A stretch of 64,000 nucleotides of DNA from Kaistia soli DSM 19436 (GCF_900129325.1 NZ_FQUP01000009.1:1-64000), one strand, 5' to 3'. Positions 8,804 through 18,185 are shown, numbered from the stretch's first letter. Program-made: numbers and translations. Notes: generated from the sequence alone by a model not told the origin.

Positions 8804-10159
8804 ATGCGCCCATTGTTCCGTAACCAGCCTGTCGTCCAAGCGCCCAGCCGCCCGCAGACGTCACCGCTGGTCTATTGGTTGGCCATCCTCATTGCAGCTG
8901 CCGCATTCCAGTATTTCGTCCCGGCGTTTCAATCTACGCGCGCCGGCAATGTGAACTATTGGGCGATCGATTCGGCCGATCTGGGCTTAGCCGGACCGTT
9001 CCGCTACCTGAAAGATATCACGGTCGTCCTGTTCGGCATCGCTTGGGTGGTGACGATCGGAAAAGGTGTGCACGGCCTCGGCCTTTATTTCCTGTGGATC
9101 CTGAGCATCGTCGCGATCGGCTTTGTCGGCTATGTCACAGGCGCCGGCTATTCAGGTTTCTTCAGCGCGGGCCTGCGATGGATCCTTCTCGTCCACGCCG
9201 GCTTCGGCATCTACCAGTTCCTGCAGCTCCGGCCCTGGACGGCGCGAGACGAACAGCTGCTGTTCCGGATGATCGCCGCCGTCTGCATTGTCGACGCCGC
9301 GCTCACCGCCTATCAGGTGCTTCTCCTCGCACGCTCGCTCGGCGCACTGGGTGCCTTACGACTGCCGGGCATGTTCAGCCTCGCCGCGACTTCCGGCTAC
9401 TTCGCCGCCGGGATCGCGCTGATCTTCTCTGCCTTGAAGCGGGTTCCCGCGTCGCGCCGCCTGTTCATGATGGGGCTCTGCTTCTTCATCGCGCTTCTGT
9501 CCGGAACCCGCTTTGCCCTGTTCCTCACTCTGGCGCTGCTGGCACCGCTCTCGCTGCAGGTCATGCGGACGATGAAGTTCCCGGAAGTTTTCATCAGCTT
9601 CTACAAATTCTTCTTCATGCCCTTTGTGATGGTCGCCGCGGTCATCGCCGTTACGAGCTTCGTTGCCCGAGGCGACATGACAGAGCAGTTCGGAAGCAAC
9701 GGGCGCTTCTCGAACTTCACCGACTACTGGAGCGACATCGCCGATTCAGACATCTCTGAACTGCTGTTTGGCTACGGTCTGGGTACGGGAACGAATACGG
9801 CTGTGACGATCGCCTATAGCAACAATGTCAGCTATGCGATGAATGTCACGACCGACAATTCGCTGCTGACGACGTTCTCGCAGGTGGGCGCCATCGGCAG
9901 CCTGATCTTCTGGTTGGGCATCCTCCTGGCGATCTATCCCGGGATGAGGCGCGCGCCCCTTTCCGTCGCGGCGATGTTCCTGCTCTGCCTGTTCGTTCAG
10001 AACATCGCTGAGCAGAACTTCCTGATCTTCGGCTTCGGATTCGTCTGGGGCAACGCAATGCGCGAGGCCACGGCCGCTTCAAGGGCCATCGCCGCCACCG
10101 GCGTCCTCGGACGCCGGCCGGTGGTCGCGCGGCGCTTGCCGCAACGTCCCTTCGCATGA
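8804..10159 (+). CDS. O-antigen polymerase/ligase-like membrane protein
   Basis: This 451-residue protein is built of about 10-12 hydrophobic segments with a longer hydrophilic stretch around residues 290-345, as in Wzy polymerases and WaaL ligases. The segment GSNGRFSNFTDYWSD and, further on, LLFGYGLGTGTNT resemble the region of O-antigen polymerases that contains a conserved glycine-rich turn before the large loop. Start 8804 is supported by GGAAACGA upstream. Function as the polymerase of this locus is inferred from topology and neighbours (flippase, glycosyltransferases). The sequence does not separate polymerase from ligase. Confidence 0.75.
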   Translation: MRPLFRNQPVVQAPSRPQTSPLVYWLAILIAAAAFQYFVPAFQSTRAGNVNYWAIDSADLGLAGPFRYLKDITVVLFGIAWVVTIGKGVHGLGLYFLWILSIVAIGFVGYVTGAGYSGFFSAGLRWILLVHAGFGIYQFLQLRPWTARDEQLLFRMIAAVCIVDAALTAYQVLLLARSLGALGALRLPGMFSLAATSGYFAAGIALIFSALKRVPASRRLFMMGLCFFIALLSGTRFALFLTLALLAPLSLQVMRTMKFPEVFISFYKFFFMPFVMVAAVIAVTSFVARGDMTEQFGSNGRFSNFTDYWSDIADSDISELLFGYGLGTGTNTAVTIAYSNNVSYAMNVTTDNSLLTTFSQVGAIGSLIFWLGILLAIYPGMRRAPLSVAAMFLLCLFVQNIAEQNFLIFGFGFVWGNAMREATAASRAIAATGVLGRRPVVARRLPQRPFA

Positions 10160-10219
10160 GCAGGCTTGCAAAATCGGGCAGGCCGTCCGGGCGGATGTCG
10201 GCAACAGCGTGGTAGGACA

Positions 10220-12388
10220 ATGAGTGCACAGCGCATTTCGCCTTTCTTGATCAGCCTGATCGCCGGCCCTGCTCTCCTGACGATGACCGGAGCGGCTGTC
10301 GCGGCGGGCCCTTGTGATCAGGCGACCGCCGATATCTATGTCGCACCCGATGGCAACGACGCGTGGTCCGGTCGGACCCCGTCCCGGCAAGGTAAGGATG
10401 GGCCTGTCGCTACCGTCGCGGCAGCGCAGCGGCTCCTCCATTCCGTCAAGCCCATTGCCGGCAAGCCGCGGATCGCCATGCTGCGGGGCGGCCGCTACGA
10501 ACTGCCGGCCACCTTGAGCTTTGGTCCGGAGGACTCCGGTTCGCCCGAGAGCCCCGTCGTCTATTGCAGCTATCCTGCCGAAACGGCCGTGCTGAGCGGA
10601 GGCATCGTCCTCAAGGACTGGAACGTCCAGAGCGATGGCGCATGGTCGGCCACCGTTCCCCAGTTGGCGGATGGCGGCGGCTACGTGGCGCAGCTCATGG
10701 TTGACGGACAACGGCGTTATCGGGCCCGGCTGCCAAAGGAAGGAGTCTATCGCATTGTCGACGCGGCGCCGTCGGTCGGCACCGGCAAGTCGGTGCGCGA
10801 TGCGTTCCAGTCCCGCCCCGGAGAACTCAATCCCGCCTGGGTTGCCGGCGGCGATGCAGAGGTTCTGACGCTCAATGTCTGGTCGGCGAGCCGCTACAAG
10901 CTCCTGGCAGTCGATACCAGCGATGTCGCGACCGTCGATGGCCATGCGCCGCTGCGCCCGCCGCATCAGCTCAACAAGAACCGCCGCTATTATCTCGAGA
11001 ACGTGCCGGGCAGCGCCACCGATCCAGGCGAATGGGAGTTTGCGCATTTCAACGGTCGCCTGCGGTATCACCCGATGCCGGGCGAGACGCCCGCAACAAC
11101 CAAGGTTGTCGTGCCGCGGCTGACGAGGCTCATGGAAATCGGCAACGGCGACGAAACCACGGCGAGGGTTCATGACCTCGTCTTCACGAACCTTACATTC
11201 TCGGACACCAACTGGGTGCTGCCACCGGGCGGCGCGCTCGTCAATCAGAGTGCGGCTTCGATCGACGCTGCCATCCTGGTACGGAATGCTGATCGCGTTA
11301 CCTTCGACGGCGTCCGCGTCATGCACACCGCGGGCGCCGGTTTGGAGTTCGGGCCAGGAACAAAGGCCGGCCTCATCACCAACAGTGTCTTCTTCGATCT
11401 CGGAGCTGGCGCAATCAAGCTTGGAACCGGATCGGGCGCTGCGCCCGGCGATCCGCCGGGACCTGACCGTGTCCCGGCAGAGGCCGCCGACGGCAATCGC
11501 GTCATCAACAACCTGATCAGAAGTGGCGGCCGCGTCCATCCGGCAGCAGGCGGCATCTGGATGGGGCGCACCAGCGGTAATGTGGTCGCCAACAACACGA
11601 TCGAGGACTTCTACTACACCGGCATTTCCGTCGGCTGGACCTGGAACAACAAGAACATCGATTCCAGCGACAACATCGTTATCGCGAACCGGCTCTACCG
11701 GATCGGCCAGGGACTGCTGTCTGACATGGGCGCCATCTACACCCTGGGCGCATCGCCGGGCACGATCGTTCGCGGCAACTGGATCAGCGATGTCCGTGGC
11801 AATACCTATGGCGGCACCGGCATAGGTCTCGACGAAGGCAGCTCCTATCTCACGATCGAAGACAATCTCGTCGTCGACACCAGCGGACCGAGCCTTTCGA
11901 TCAATTATGGCAAAGACAATGCAGTCCGCAACAACATCTTTGCCCGCAGCAGCGAACACAATGTCACCGAAGGACCGCCGAAGGGCGGGCGGCCGCTGTT
12001 GCTTTCCCAGAATATCATGCTGGCCGAGGCCGGAAAGTCGATCTTCGACGAGAAATGGCCTCGCTCGATGTCGTGGTCCGATCGCAACCTCTATTGGTCT
12101 GCAAGCGGCGACCAGACCGAGATTGCACCCGGCGTGCTGCTTTCGCCATGGCGATCGAACTCGCCCAAGGACAGCAGTTCAGCCGTCGCGGATCCGCTGC
12201 TGGATGGCCTGGAGACCGGCAAAATCCACGTCGCACCCGCCTCGCCGGCCCTTGTGCTCGGCTTTGCCCCGTTTGATGTGAGCGGCGCCGGTGCGCATCT
12301 CGATACAGACGCCATTGCCAAGCTACCCGCTGCGCCGCCGTTCTTTCGTGACGCTGTCCTGACGCCGGGCTCGAGCGCCTCGCAATGA
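10220..12388 (+). CDS. Secreted right-handed parallel beta-helix protein
   Basis: This 722-residue protein starts with a clear Sec signal peptide (hydrophobic run FLISLIAGPALLTMTGAAVAA, cleavage probably after AAGP). IYVAPDGNDAWSGRTPSR (about residues 38-55) is the usual opening of the right-handed beta-helix/DUF1565-type proteins. From about residue 300 to 640 there are repeated asparagine-rich turns such as NRVINNLIRSGG, GNVVANNTIEDF and AVRNNIFARSS, which are beta-helix coils. Such proteins are often polysaccharide lyases, epimerases or hydrolases. In this locus it may trim or modify the exported glycan in the periplasm or outside. Start 10220 is preceded by GGTAGGA. The enzymatic activity cannot be named from the sequence. 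Confidence 0.85.
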   Translation: MSAQRISPFLISLIAGPALLTMTGAAVAAGPCDQATADIYVAPDGNDAWSGRTPSRQGKDGPVATVAAAQRLLHSVKPIAGKPRIAMLRGGRYELPATLSFGPEDSGSPESPVVYCSYPAETAVLSGGIVLKDWNVQSDGAWSATVPQLADGGGYVAQLMVDGQRRYRARLPKEGVYRIVDAAPSVGTGKSVRDAFQSRPGELNPAWVAGGDAEVLTLNVWSASRYKLLAVDTSDVATVDGHAPLRPPHQLNKNRRYYLENVPGSATDPGEWEFAHFNGRLRYHPMPGETPATTKVVVPRLTRLMEIGNGDETTARVHDLVFTNLTFSDTNWVLPPGGALVNQSAASIDAAILVRNADRVTFDGVRVMHTAGAGLEFGPGTKAGLITNSVFFDLGAGAIKLGTGSGAAPGDPPGPDRVPAEAADGNRVINNLIRSGGRVHPAAGGIWMGRTSGNVVANNTIEDFYYTGISVGWTWNNKNIDSSDNIVIANRLYRIGQGLLSDMGAIYTLGASPGTIVRGNWISDVRGNTYGGTGIGLDEGSSYLTIEDNLVVDTSGPSLSINYGKDNAVRNNIFARSSEHNVTEGPPKGGRPLLLSQNIMLAEAGKSIFDEKWPRSMSWSDRNLYWSASGDQTEIAPGVLLSPWRSNSPKDSSSAVADPLLDGLETGKIHVAPASPALVLGFAPFDVSGAGAHLDTDAIAKLPAAPPFFRDAVLTPGSSASQ

Positions 12389-12534
12389 TCCCGGCGCGGG
12401 ACAACAAATACGGGGTGATCATGCCATAGAGGGCTTCCGAGCGACAGGCAGGCGCGCTGGGCGTGCGGATGACGACTACTTGATTGCAGTCTAGTTGCTT
12501 TTAGGCAAGTGCAGCTCTTTTTGGATGGTCAATA

Positions 12535-13563
12535 GTGAAACTGAACCCCCGTCTTGTCGCTGCATTGAACTGGGCGCGCTCTTTAGCTGCATTATACGTT
12601 GTGGTCCATCATGTTGCCAATGCAGGCGGATGGTCCCACGGCGCCGGAGCGGCACTTCGCTTTGGCCAAGAAGCAGTTATAGTTTTCTTCCTGCTAAGTG
12701 GATTTGTAATATTTGCCAACGAGCAAGAACGGGCCATTCGACCGGCGGGCTACTATCTCAGAAGGCTTCGACGCATCTATCCACCGCTGATAGCCGCCAT
12801 GCTGATCTCTACCGCTGTCGCACTATTGAATGGCGACTTCCTAGCCAGGTTTCGTTGGGAGCAGTTGTTCGGAACCGTCTTCGCGCTCCAAGATATTTCA
12901 TTCCTGAAGCCGGGAGTTATAGTAGACCCTTATTTGGGTAACGACCCGCTGTGGTCGTTATCCTACGAGATATTGTTCTATCTCATATTTCCGCCCATCC
13001 TCATGGCATGGCGCTGGAATGCGAGCGTTACGAACCATGCAATTGGAGCTGGCTGTGCTGCTTTGCTGGTGCTGTTCGCGATCGCTCCCAATCATTTTTC
13101 GCTCGTCGGCGCTTACTTCATGATCTGGTGGTCCGGTGCCATGGCCGCCTACACCTATACTCGCGGTGGCCGCAGTGTTCTTGCGCTGGGATCAAATTAC
13201 GTGTGGCTCCTCGTGATCACTGTTTTGTCTGCAATCATCGTATATGTGAGGGGATTTGAAGGCCTCGGCTTTTATCCTTTCCTAATATTCCGCCACTTCG
13301 CTGTTGCGCTTTTGATGCTCACGCTTCTCTACGGACCGATCGGCAGGCTACTGAGTTTCCCTGCACTCCGGTTTTCGCGACTTGGCGGGGCGATCGCATC
13401 CATCTCTTACGGGCTGTACGTATTCCATTATCCGCTGCTGGTTCAGTGGAATATCGACGCGACTCCTTATGGCTTTGTTTTTGCCGCGCTTCTGCTTGTC
13501 GCGGTGGCGTATGCGACCGAGCATCTGCTTCCCCGCATATTGCCCGCCGCCCCCAGATCCTGA
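12535..13563 (+). CDS. Acyltransferase-3 family membrane protein
   Basis: This 342-residue membrane protein belongs to acyltransferase family 3. WARSLAALYVVVHHV at residues 13-27 carries the catalytic histidine pair. FLLSGFVIFANEQE (about 60) and YYLRRLRRIYPPLI (about 82) are the next conserved blocks, and about ten membrane segments follow. No SGNH domain is attached, unlike the larger paralogue at 4349. The frame opens with a GTG at 12535 and only a weak upstream GGA. Codons ending in A or T (ATA, TTA, GTA, AGT) are much more common here than in neighbours, so this gene was probably acquired separately. It likely O-acylates the glycan or a lipid-linked intermediate. Confidence 0.88.
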   Translation: MKLNPRLVAALNWARSLAALYVVVHHVANAGGWSHGAGAALRFGQEAVIVFFLLSGFVIFANEQERAIRPAGYYLRRLRRIYPPLIAAMLISTAVALLNGDFLARFRWEQLFGTVFALQDISFLKPGVIVDPYLGNDPLWSLSYEILFYLIFPPILMAWRWNASVTNHAIGAGCAALLVLFAIAPNHFSLVGAYFMIWWSGAMAAYTYTRGGRSVLALGSNYVWLLVITVLSAIIVYVRGFEGLGFYPFLIFRHFAVALLMLTLLYGPIGRLLSFPALRFSRLGGAIASISYGLYVFHYPLLVQWNIDATPYGFVFAALLLVAVAYATEHLLPRILPAAPRS

Positions 13564-13622
13564 CTACGCGCTCCTTTCCGAGCTTGGGATAGGGCTGTCG
13601 CACCTGCAACGGAGTTGCCGAG

Positions 13623-14522
13623 TTGAGCATCCGAGCCACGACCATCGCCGTGACCATCGCCCTCACCTCTGCCGGCGGTTTCGCCGCCCCGGCGTTCGGT
13701 GCCGCTGCCGATCCAGCCGCCGCCACGGCGGCGAAGGCAGAATGCGTCTGGCGCGTGGGCGACAGCCTGGTGGCGTCGTCGATCTTCAAGCGCCAGCTGA
13801 TGCCGCGGCTACCTGGATGGTCCGATATCAATGACGGCCTCGGCAGCCAGACGAGCACGGAGGTCGCCGGGCGGGTCGGCGCCCGCAAGGTGACCGTCAG
13901 CGTTCCCGGCAACGAACTGCCCGGGACGGGGCGACCGGTTCCGGTAACATCAATCGATCCGCCCATTCTTACGTCCGTCGTGCGGCCGAATTCCATCAAG
14001 GGCAAGATCGGTGCGATCGACGTCAAGCTGCTCTGGGACGGCGAAGCCTATTCGATCCTGCCCCTCGTTCCCCTCGAAACCGATGCGCCGCTCACGATAC
14101 CGGCAAACGCCGAGTTTCGCCCGCAGCCACGTCCCGGTCGTGAGAATTGCACCGTCCTCATCTGGATGGGCCGCAACAATCTCGGCCAGACGGACACGAT
14201 TCTGGCCGACATTGCATCGGTGGTGGCGCTCGCCCGGTCAGGCGGCCAACCCTTCCTCATCATCAGCGTGACTAATGGCGAAGGTGAGGGAACGGGAACG
14301 TCGGGCTATGCCGCCGCGGTCAGGCTGAACACCGCGCTCGCCAAGATCTACGGTGATCACTTCGTCGATGTGCGGGCGCGCCTTGTGGCCGCCGACCCGG
14401 CCAGCAACGGTACGGTGACGAAGACTTTCCGCGGTGTCGATCGCATCCACCTGAACGACGCCGGGAACGCGATCGCCGCCGAAGCCGTTGCCGATGCCAT
14501 CCTCTCCGGAAAGGCCCGCTAG
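13623..14522 (+). CDS. Secreted SGNH-hydrolase-like protein
   Basis: A 299-residue protein with a Sec signal peptide (TIAVTIALTSAGGFAAPAFGAA). The mature part shows a degenerate SGNH pattern: VGDSLVASS (block I, about residue 44) and WMGRNNLGQTDT (block III-like, about 182) carry the Ser and Asn positions, and VDRIHLNDAGNAIAAEA (block V, about 277) carries the Asp-x-x-His pair. SGNH proteins in polysaccharide loci are usually esterases or acetyltransferases acting on glycans in the periplasm. With the acyltransferase gene directly before it, it might transfer or remove acyl groups (inference). A GTTGAG sequence precedes the start. Confidence 0.7.
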   Translation: MSIRATTIAVTIALTSAGGFAAPAFGAAADPAAATAAKAECVWRVGDSLVASSIFKRQLMPRLPGWSDINDGLGSQTSTEVAGRVGARKVTVSVPGNELPGTGRPVPVTSIDPPILTSVVRPNSIKGKIGAIDVKLLWDGEAYSILPLVPLETDAPLTIPANAEFRPQPRPGRENCTVLIWMGRNNLGQTDTILADIASVVALARSGGQPFLIISVTNGEGEGTGTSGYAAAVRLNTALAKIYGDHFVDVRARLVAADPASNGTVTKTFRGVDRIHLNDAGNAIAAEAVADAILSGKAR

Positions 14523-14587
14523 GTCGGCCAACGCTCGGCAAGGCCGAGACAGCACATAGCACGAACCCGCCTGCGAGGCAGGGGCGC

Positions 14588-15544
14588 TCACGCCTCCGCG
14601 GGAACGAGATTGTGTCCCGTCAGCGCCGAGATGCGTGCGAGCTTGGCCGCCTTGCCGTCGAGAGCGACGATCTCATTCTCGAGTTCCTCGATCTTTGCGC
14701 CAACCAGGAAGCGGTACCAGTAGCCCTGAAGGAAATGATAGGCGAGGCCGGGGCCACCGTCGAGAAATCCCAACTGGATGAAATAGCGGTAGAGGAAATA
14801 GCCGAGGGTACTCAGCTGATACGGGAGCTGGTTGTAAACCCGCTCCTTGACGAAGCGCTTGACCTGAGCCTGGCGCGTTGAACTGTGCTGCAGCAGCGCG
14901 TCGTCGCGCGACAGCAGGTCGTATTTCCTGATCAGGACGTCGATGGCTTCGCGCGTCGCATATTTGTTGTGCTTGTCGGTGAAGAAGGTCAGGTCGTTGA
15001 GATTGTGATCGGCGAAGCCGCCATCGAAGACGACCGTCGTGCCGCCATCAACGACCATGTGCTCGTCCATCCAGCGATCCTCGATCCGGCCGCGACCACG
15101 GCGCCAGAGCCGGAGCAGCACGAGCGGATAGCGGCCGCCATGCCGGATCCAGCGGCCGAGAAAGATGTGCTTCCGCTTGAGGCTGATGCCCGTGACGTCG
15201 GCACCGAGCATCGGCAGCTTTGCATTGATTTCAGCCGCGAGGTCGGGCTCGATCACCTCGTCGGCATCGAGCCGCATCTGCCAGGCGGCCTCGGCAGGAA
15301 CATTGTCGAGCGCCCATTGAAACTGCTTGGCATAGTTGACGAAGCGGTTCTGCAACACCGTCACGCCCATCTTCGTCGCCAGTTCCACAGTCCTGTCTTT
15401 CGAGAACGAGTCGACCACATAGATCGCTGACGAAATCTGCCGTGCCGACCGGATGCAGCGCTCGATATGGCGCTCTTCGTTGTAGGTCAGGATGATGACT
15501 GCGACGTCCGACACAAGTTCCCCCGTTGGGTCTGTCAGCTTCAC
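14588..15544 (-). CDS. GT2-family glycosyltransferase, WaaE/KdtX-like
   Basis: A 318-residue GT-A glycosyltransferase. The N-terminus holds DVAVIILTYNEERHIERCIRSAR, then IYVVDSFSKDRTVELA (about residue 42) and WQMRLDADEVIEPDLA (about residue 88), the pattern of the WaaE/KdtX branch that glucosylates the LPS inner core or related acceptors. The C-terminal third has an amphipathic segment near YQLSTLGYFLYRYFIQLGF that may touch the membrane. It points opposite to the large plus-strand operon and sits 18 bases behind the acetyltransferase gene, with which it probably forms a short operon. Confidence 0.88.
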   Translation of the reverse strand: MKLTDPTGELVSDVAVIILTYNEERHIERCIRSARQISSAIYVVDSFSKDRTVELATKMGVTVLQNRFVNYAKQFQWALDNVPAEAAWQMRLDADEVIEPDLAAEINAKLPMLGADVTGISLKRKHIFLGRWIRHGGRYPLVLLRLWRRGRGRIEDRWMDEHMVVDGGTTVVFDGGFADHNLNDLTFFTDKHNKYATREAIDVLIRKYDLLSRDDALLQHSSTRQAQVKRFVKERVYNQLPYQLSTLGYFLYRYFIQLGFLDGGPGLAYHFLQGYWYRFLVGAKIEELENEIVALDGKAAKLARISALTGHNLVPAEA

Positions 15545-15562
15545 GATGGCGGTTGTCGCCGG

Positions 15563-16186
15563 CTAGGATTTTCGCGGCGCTGCGGGCTGGTCACGCAGGA
15601 CACGCTTCTTCAGGGGCTTTGCCGGGTTGCCGACATAGACCGTCCACGGATCGAGATCGCGGAAGGCGCAGCCACGCGCCCCGAGCACAGCCCCCTCGCC
15701 CACCGTGACGCCGGGGCCGACAAAGGCCTGGGCGGCCAGCCAGGCCCGCGCGCCGACGCGGATCGGCTTGGCCAGAATCTGGAAATCGGGGTCGGAGATG
15801 TCGTGTGTCCCTGCCGCGAGATAGACGCCCTGCGAAACGATCGAATACGGGCCGAGCGAGATCAGAGCCATCGAATAGGCCGTCGCCTTCGGCCCGATGC
15901 AGGCATAGTCCTCGAGTTCGAGATTCCATGGCGCCCAGATGCGGGCGCTGCTGTAGACCCTCGCCGTGGGCGCCATGCGCGCGCCGAAGAGGCGGAGAAT
16001 CAGGCGCCTCCATCTATGCAGGAAGGGCGGCGTCCACGAGGCCAGCAGCAACCAGACGATCTGGAATACCGCGCGCGCCAGCCGGTTGGAGAAGGTGGTG
16101 CTGGGCCCTCCCTCCCAAGTCCTGTGTTCGGATGCGCGGACAAACCGCGTCCCCTGAACAGCCTTGTCTCCGGACGTGTCGCTCAT
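15563..16186 (-). CDS. WcaF-like acetyltransferase (left-handed beta-helix)
   Basis: A 207-residue acyltransferase of the hexapeptide-repeat group. The N-terminal part has FSNRLARAVFQIVWLLLASWTPPFLHRWRR, a segment shared by the putative colanic acid biosynthesis acetyltransferases (WcaF-like). It is followed by hexapeptide coils such as IGPKATAYSM and ISLGPYSIVSQGVYL, and by VGPGVTVGEGAVLGARG and VYVGNPAKPLKKR at the end. GTHDIS carries the catalytic histidine. The start at 16186 is chosen because AGGAGCGAGG precedes it; a longer frame opens at 16288. It probably acetylates a sugar in the glycan built here. Confidence 0.9.
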   Translation of the reverse strand: MSDTSGDKAVQGTRFVRASEHRTWEGGPSTTFSNRLARAVFQIVWLLLASWTPPFLHRWRRLILRLFGARMAPTARVYSSARIWAPWNLELEDYACIGPKATAYSMALISLGPYSIVSQGVYLAAGTHDISDPDFQILAKPIRVGARAWLAAQAFVGPGVTVGEGAVLGARGCAFRDLDPWTVYVGNPAKPLKKRVLRDQPAAPRKS

Positions 16187-16784
16187 GTCTGCCGCGCCTC
16201 GCTCCTGCCGACGAAGCGGCCCTTCGCCTGCATAGCCCGTCGCCCTAGCTATCCCTCGGGAGAGCCGATTTATATTGCTCCGCATCATAACAAGATTCTG
16301 ATTTGGCGGTAGTGCGAGCCCTGGTCAATTCGGCGTTTTTGTCCGATTAGCGCCGGAAATAACAGCGGCCACGCCGATAAGTCATATTGACCCACACGAG
16401 ATAATATCTATGCCTATAGCGGTCTATTTATAGTATATTATAATATACTTCATTCAATTTATTCGGCTTTGTCACCGGATAAATCATAGATTATACAGAT
16501 TATTCATAATTATGTCGAGTGATATGACGTTGATTGCGACTCTCAATTCATACTCTTGGCACAATGAAACGTGAGCTCTGTGAACTGGTTATTATGAACA
16601 ACGCGGACCACAATCATCCCATGAAGTCGCGACCGCCGCCCGTTGGGCTGACAAATCGCTTGCTCGGAACACTCACGCCATGCTGTAGAACCGGCACTTA
16701 TGCTGCAGCGCACAGACGGTCTTCCCGCAAGCCCGGCCGGAGGCTCGGGCGGCACGAAGCGCTGCCCGCCGGTCACCGGCCGGA
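16187..16784. other. 598-base AT-rich spacer
   Basis: No convincing gene is seen here. Short open frames (for example 16534-16788 on the plus strand) have no family features. The part from about 16320 to 16560 is strikingly AT-rich for this genome and contains a perfect palindrome at 16432-16449. The promoter of the minus-strand acetyltransferase/glycosyltransferase pair must lie in this stretch. The spacer also receives the 3' end of the minus-strand polymerase gene, with a small GC-rich hairpin just beyond that stop (about 16764-16784). Confidence 0.6.
16432..16449. promoter_or_regulatory. Perfect 18-bp AT palindrome, candidate operator
   Basis: AGTATATTATAATATACT reads the same on both strands with no spacer. 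It lies in the AT-rich spacer about 245 bases upstream of the acetyltransferase start. Perfect palindromes of this size are typical of operators for homodimeric regulators. AT-rich islands in rhizobial exopolysaccharide loci are also targets of MucR/Ros-type regulators. No regulator gene lies next to it, so its partner is unknown. Confidence 0.45.
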
Positions 16785-18185
16785 CTAACGGCTGCTATGC
16801 CTGGGGTGGGAACCCGATGAGCCGCGCGCTGTCCTGGGAGCATCGCAAACGAGTGCGCAGAGCAACGCAAAAATCGAGGCGAGCGCCGTCGTTCGCAGCG
16901 GATAGTCCATCGTCGAGTGCAGCAGCACGGCAACGATCGATATCGTGGCGGCCTCGGCCAGTACATTCTGATAGCCGTCTCCGGTTGGGACTTTCCATGC
17001 GCTGTAGATCCGCCGGGCGAGCCATACCACGCCGGCAATGATGATGATCGCCACCGGCAGGCCGCCCTCGACCAGCATTTCCAGCCAGTCGTTGTGCGCG
17101 TGGTTGATATAATAATAGCGGATCGTCTCCGGCGCCTCGCCGATCTGGTAGACCTTGGCGAACGTGCCGAAACCCGAGCCAAAGCCGGGGTAGCGCGTGA
17201 TGAGGTCGATGGTGTTGCTGAGCATCAGCACGCGCGCGTCGTCGACTAGGCCGCGCTCACCGAGAAGATCGAACGCATTGAGGACGAGCATGCCGACAAC
17301 GGCGACCGCGGCAATCGCGCCGCCGATCAGCATCGGGCGGCTGAGATGCTGTCCCGAGCGCTCCCGTCGGACGATAATCAGGCACGCCATAATCGCGACC
17401 GTTCCGATGCCGATGCCAGCGCGCGAGAAGCTGATCAGCAGCCCCAACAGGAAGAAGACGAAGGACACGGCGCCGATGACGAAGAAACGCATTCGGCCAT
17501 GCGTATGACGACGCGCGTCCAGCATCAGGGCGATGCTGAGCGGTGCCAGCATGTAGATCATCGCGGAAAAATGGTTCCGATTGGAAAACGATCCAATCGC
17601 ATAACCGATATTGCCTAGCTGGTGAATGCTGATCGAGATCGCGCTCAGGGACACGATCTGCAACTGCGCCCAGATGACATTGAGCAGACCGCCGACCAGA
17701 ACCACCGATATGACATACTGCCTTTGCTTCGAGCCCAGCGTGACTATCGACAGGAACACCGCGGCCGGCGCCAGCAGCGAGAGCAGCGAATAGACCGTCA
17801 GATGATATGACAGGCTGAGGCTCTGCCAGGTGGCCGGCACTCCCGCGAGTTCGAGGCTTTGGAGCGCGATAGCGCGCCCTGGCAGTCGCGTCCAGATCCA
17901 GGGTGGCAAGGGCACCAGTTGGAGAATCATGACAGCTGCCGTCGCCAGCATCAGGACGATAGGCAGTCGCGCCTGCGGCAGCGCGAATACACCGGACGAC
18001 GGGCGGAGAGCCAGCATCAGAACCGGTATGCTTAGCAGTTGCAGAAGCATGTCGGATCGCAGTCCGACGGTCGCAGTGCCGCCGAGAACCATCGCCGCCG
18101 CGAGAAGAAGCGAAACCGGAAGGACCCGCATGTCCGCGACACCGTGAATGGCCTGCGTCGGCGAGGCTGCGCTGCGTACGCTCAT
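16785..18185 (-). CDS. O-antigen ligase/polymerase family protein (Wzy_C domain)
   Basis: A 466-residue membrane protein with about 12 hydrophobic segments. The Wzy_C hallmark is clear: LITRYPGFGSGFGTF (about residue 340) and YYYINHAHNDWLEMLVEGGLP (about residues 358-378), including the conserved H-x-H-N-D-W/L-E motif of the O-antigen ligase and polymerase family. The start codon overlaps the stop of the repeat-protein gene upstream as ATGA (18182-18185), so the two are translated together. It may ligate or polymerise a glycan different from that of the membrane protein at 8804. This is the second member of the superfamily in the locus. Confidence 0.9.
   Translation of the reverse strand: MSVRSAASPTQAIHGVADMRVLPVSLLLAAAMVLGGTATVGLRSDMLLQLLSIPVLMLALRPSSGVFALPQARLPIVLMLATAAVMILQLVPLPPWIWTRLPGRAIALQSLELAGVPATWQSLSLSYHLTVYSLLSLLAPAAVFLSIVTLGSKQRQYVISVVLVGGLLNVIWAQLQIVSLSAISISIHQLGNIGYAIGSFSNRNHFSAMIYMLAPLSIALMLDARRHTHGRMRFFVIGAVSFVFFLLGLLISFSRAGIGIGTVAIMACLIIVRRERSGQHLSRPMLIGGAIAAVAVVGMLVLNAFDLLGERGLVDDARVLMLSNTIDLITRYPGFGSGFGTFAKVYQIGEAPETIRYYYINHAHNDWLEMLVEGGLPVAIIIIAGVVWLARRIYSAWKVPTGDGYQNVLAEAATISIVAVLLHSTMDYPLRTTALASIFALLCALVCDAPRTARGSSGSHPRHSSR

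Noticed and set aside
10079-11959. 626-codon minus-strand frame opposite the beta-helix gene
   Set aside because: The plus-strand gene has a signal peptide, ribosome site and repeat pattern; the antisense translation shows no family features.
16534-16788. 84-codon plus-strand frame in the AT-rich spacer
   Set aside because: No ribosome site, no family features, and it runs into the 3' end of the convergent gene.
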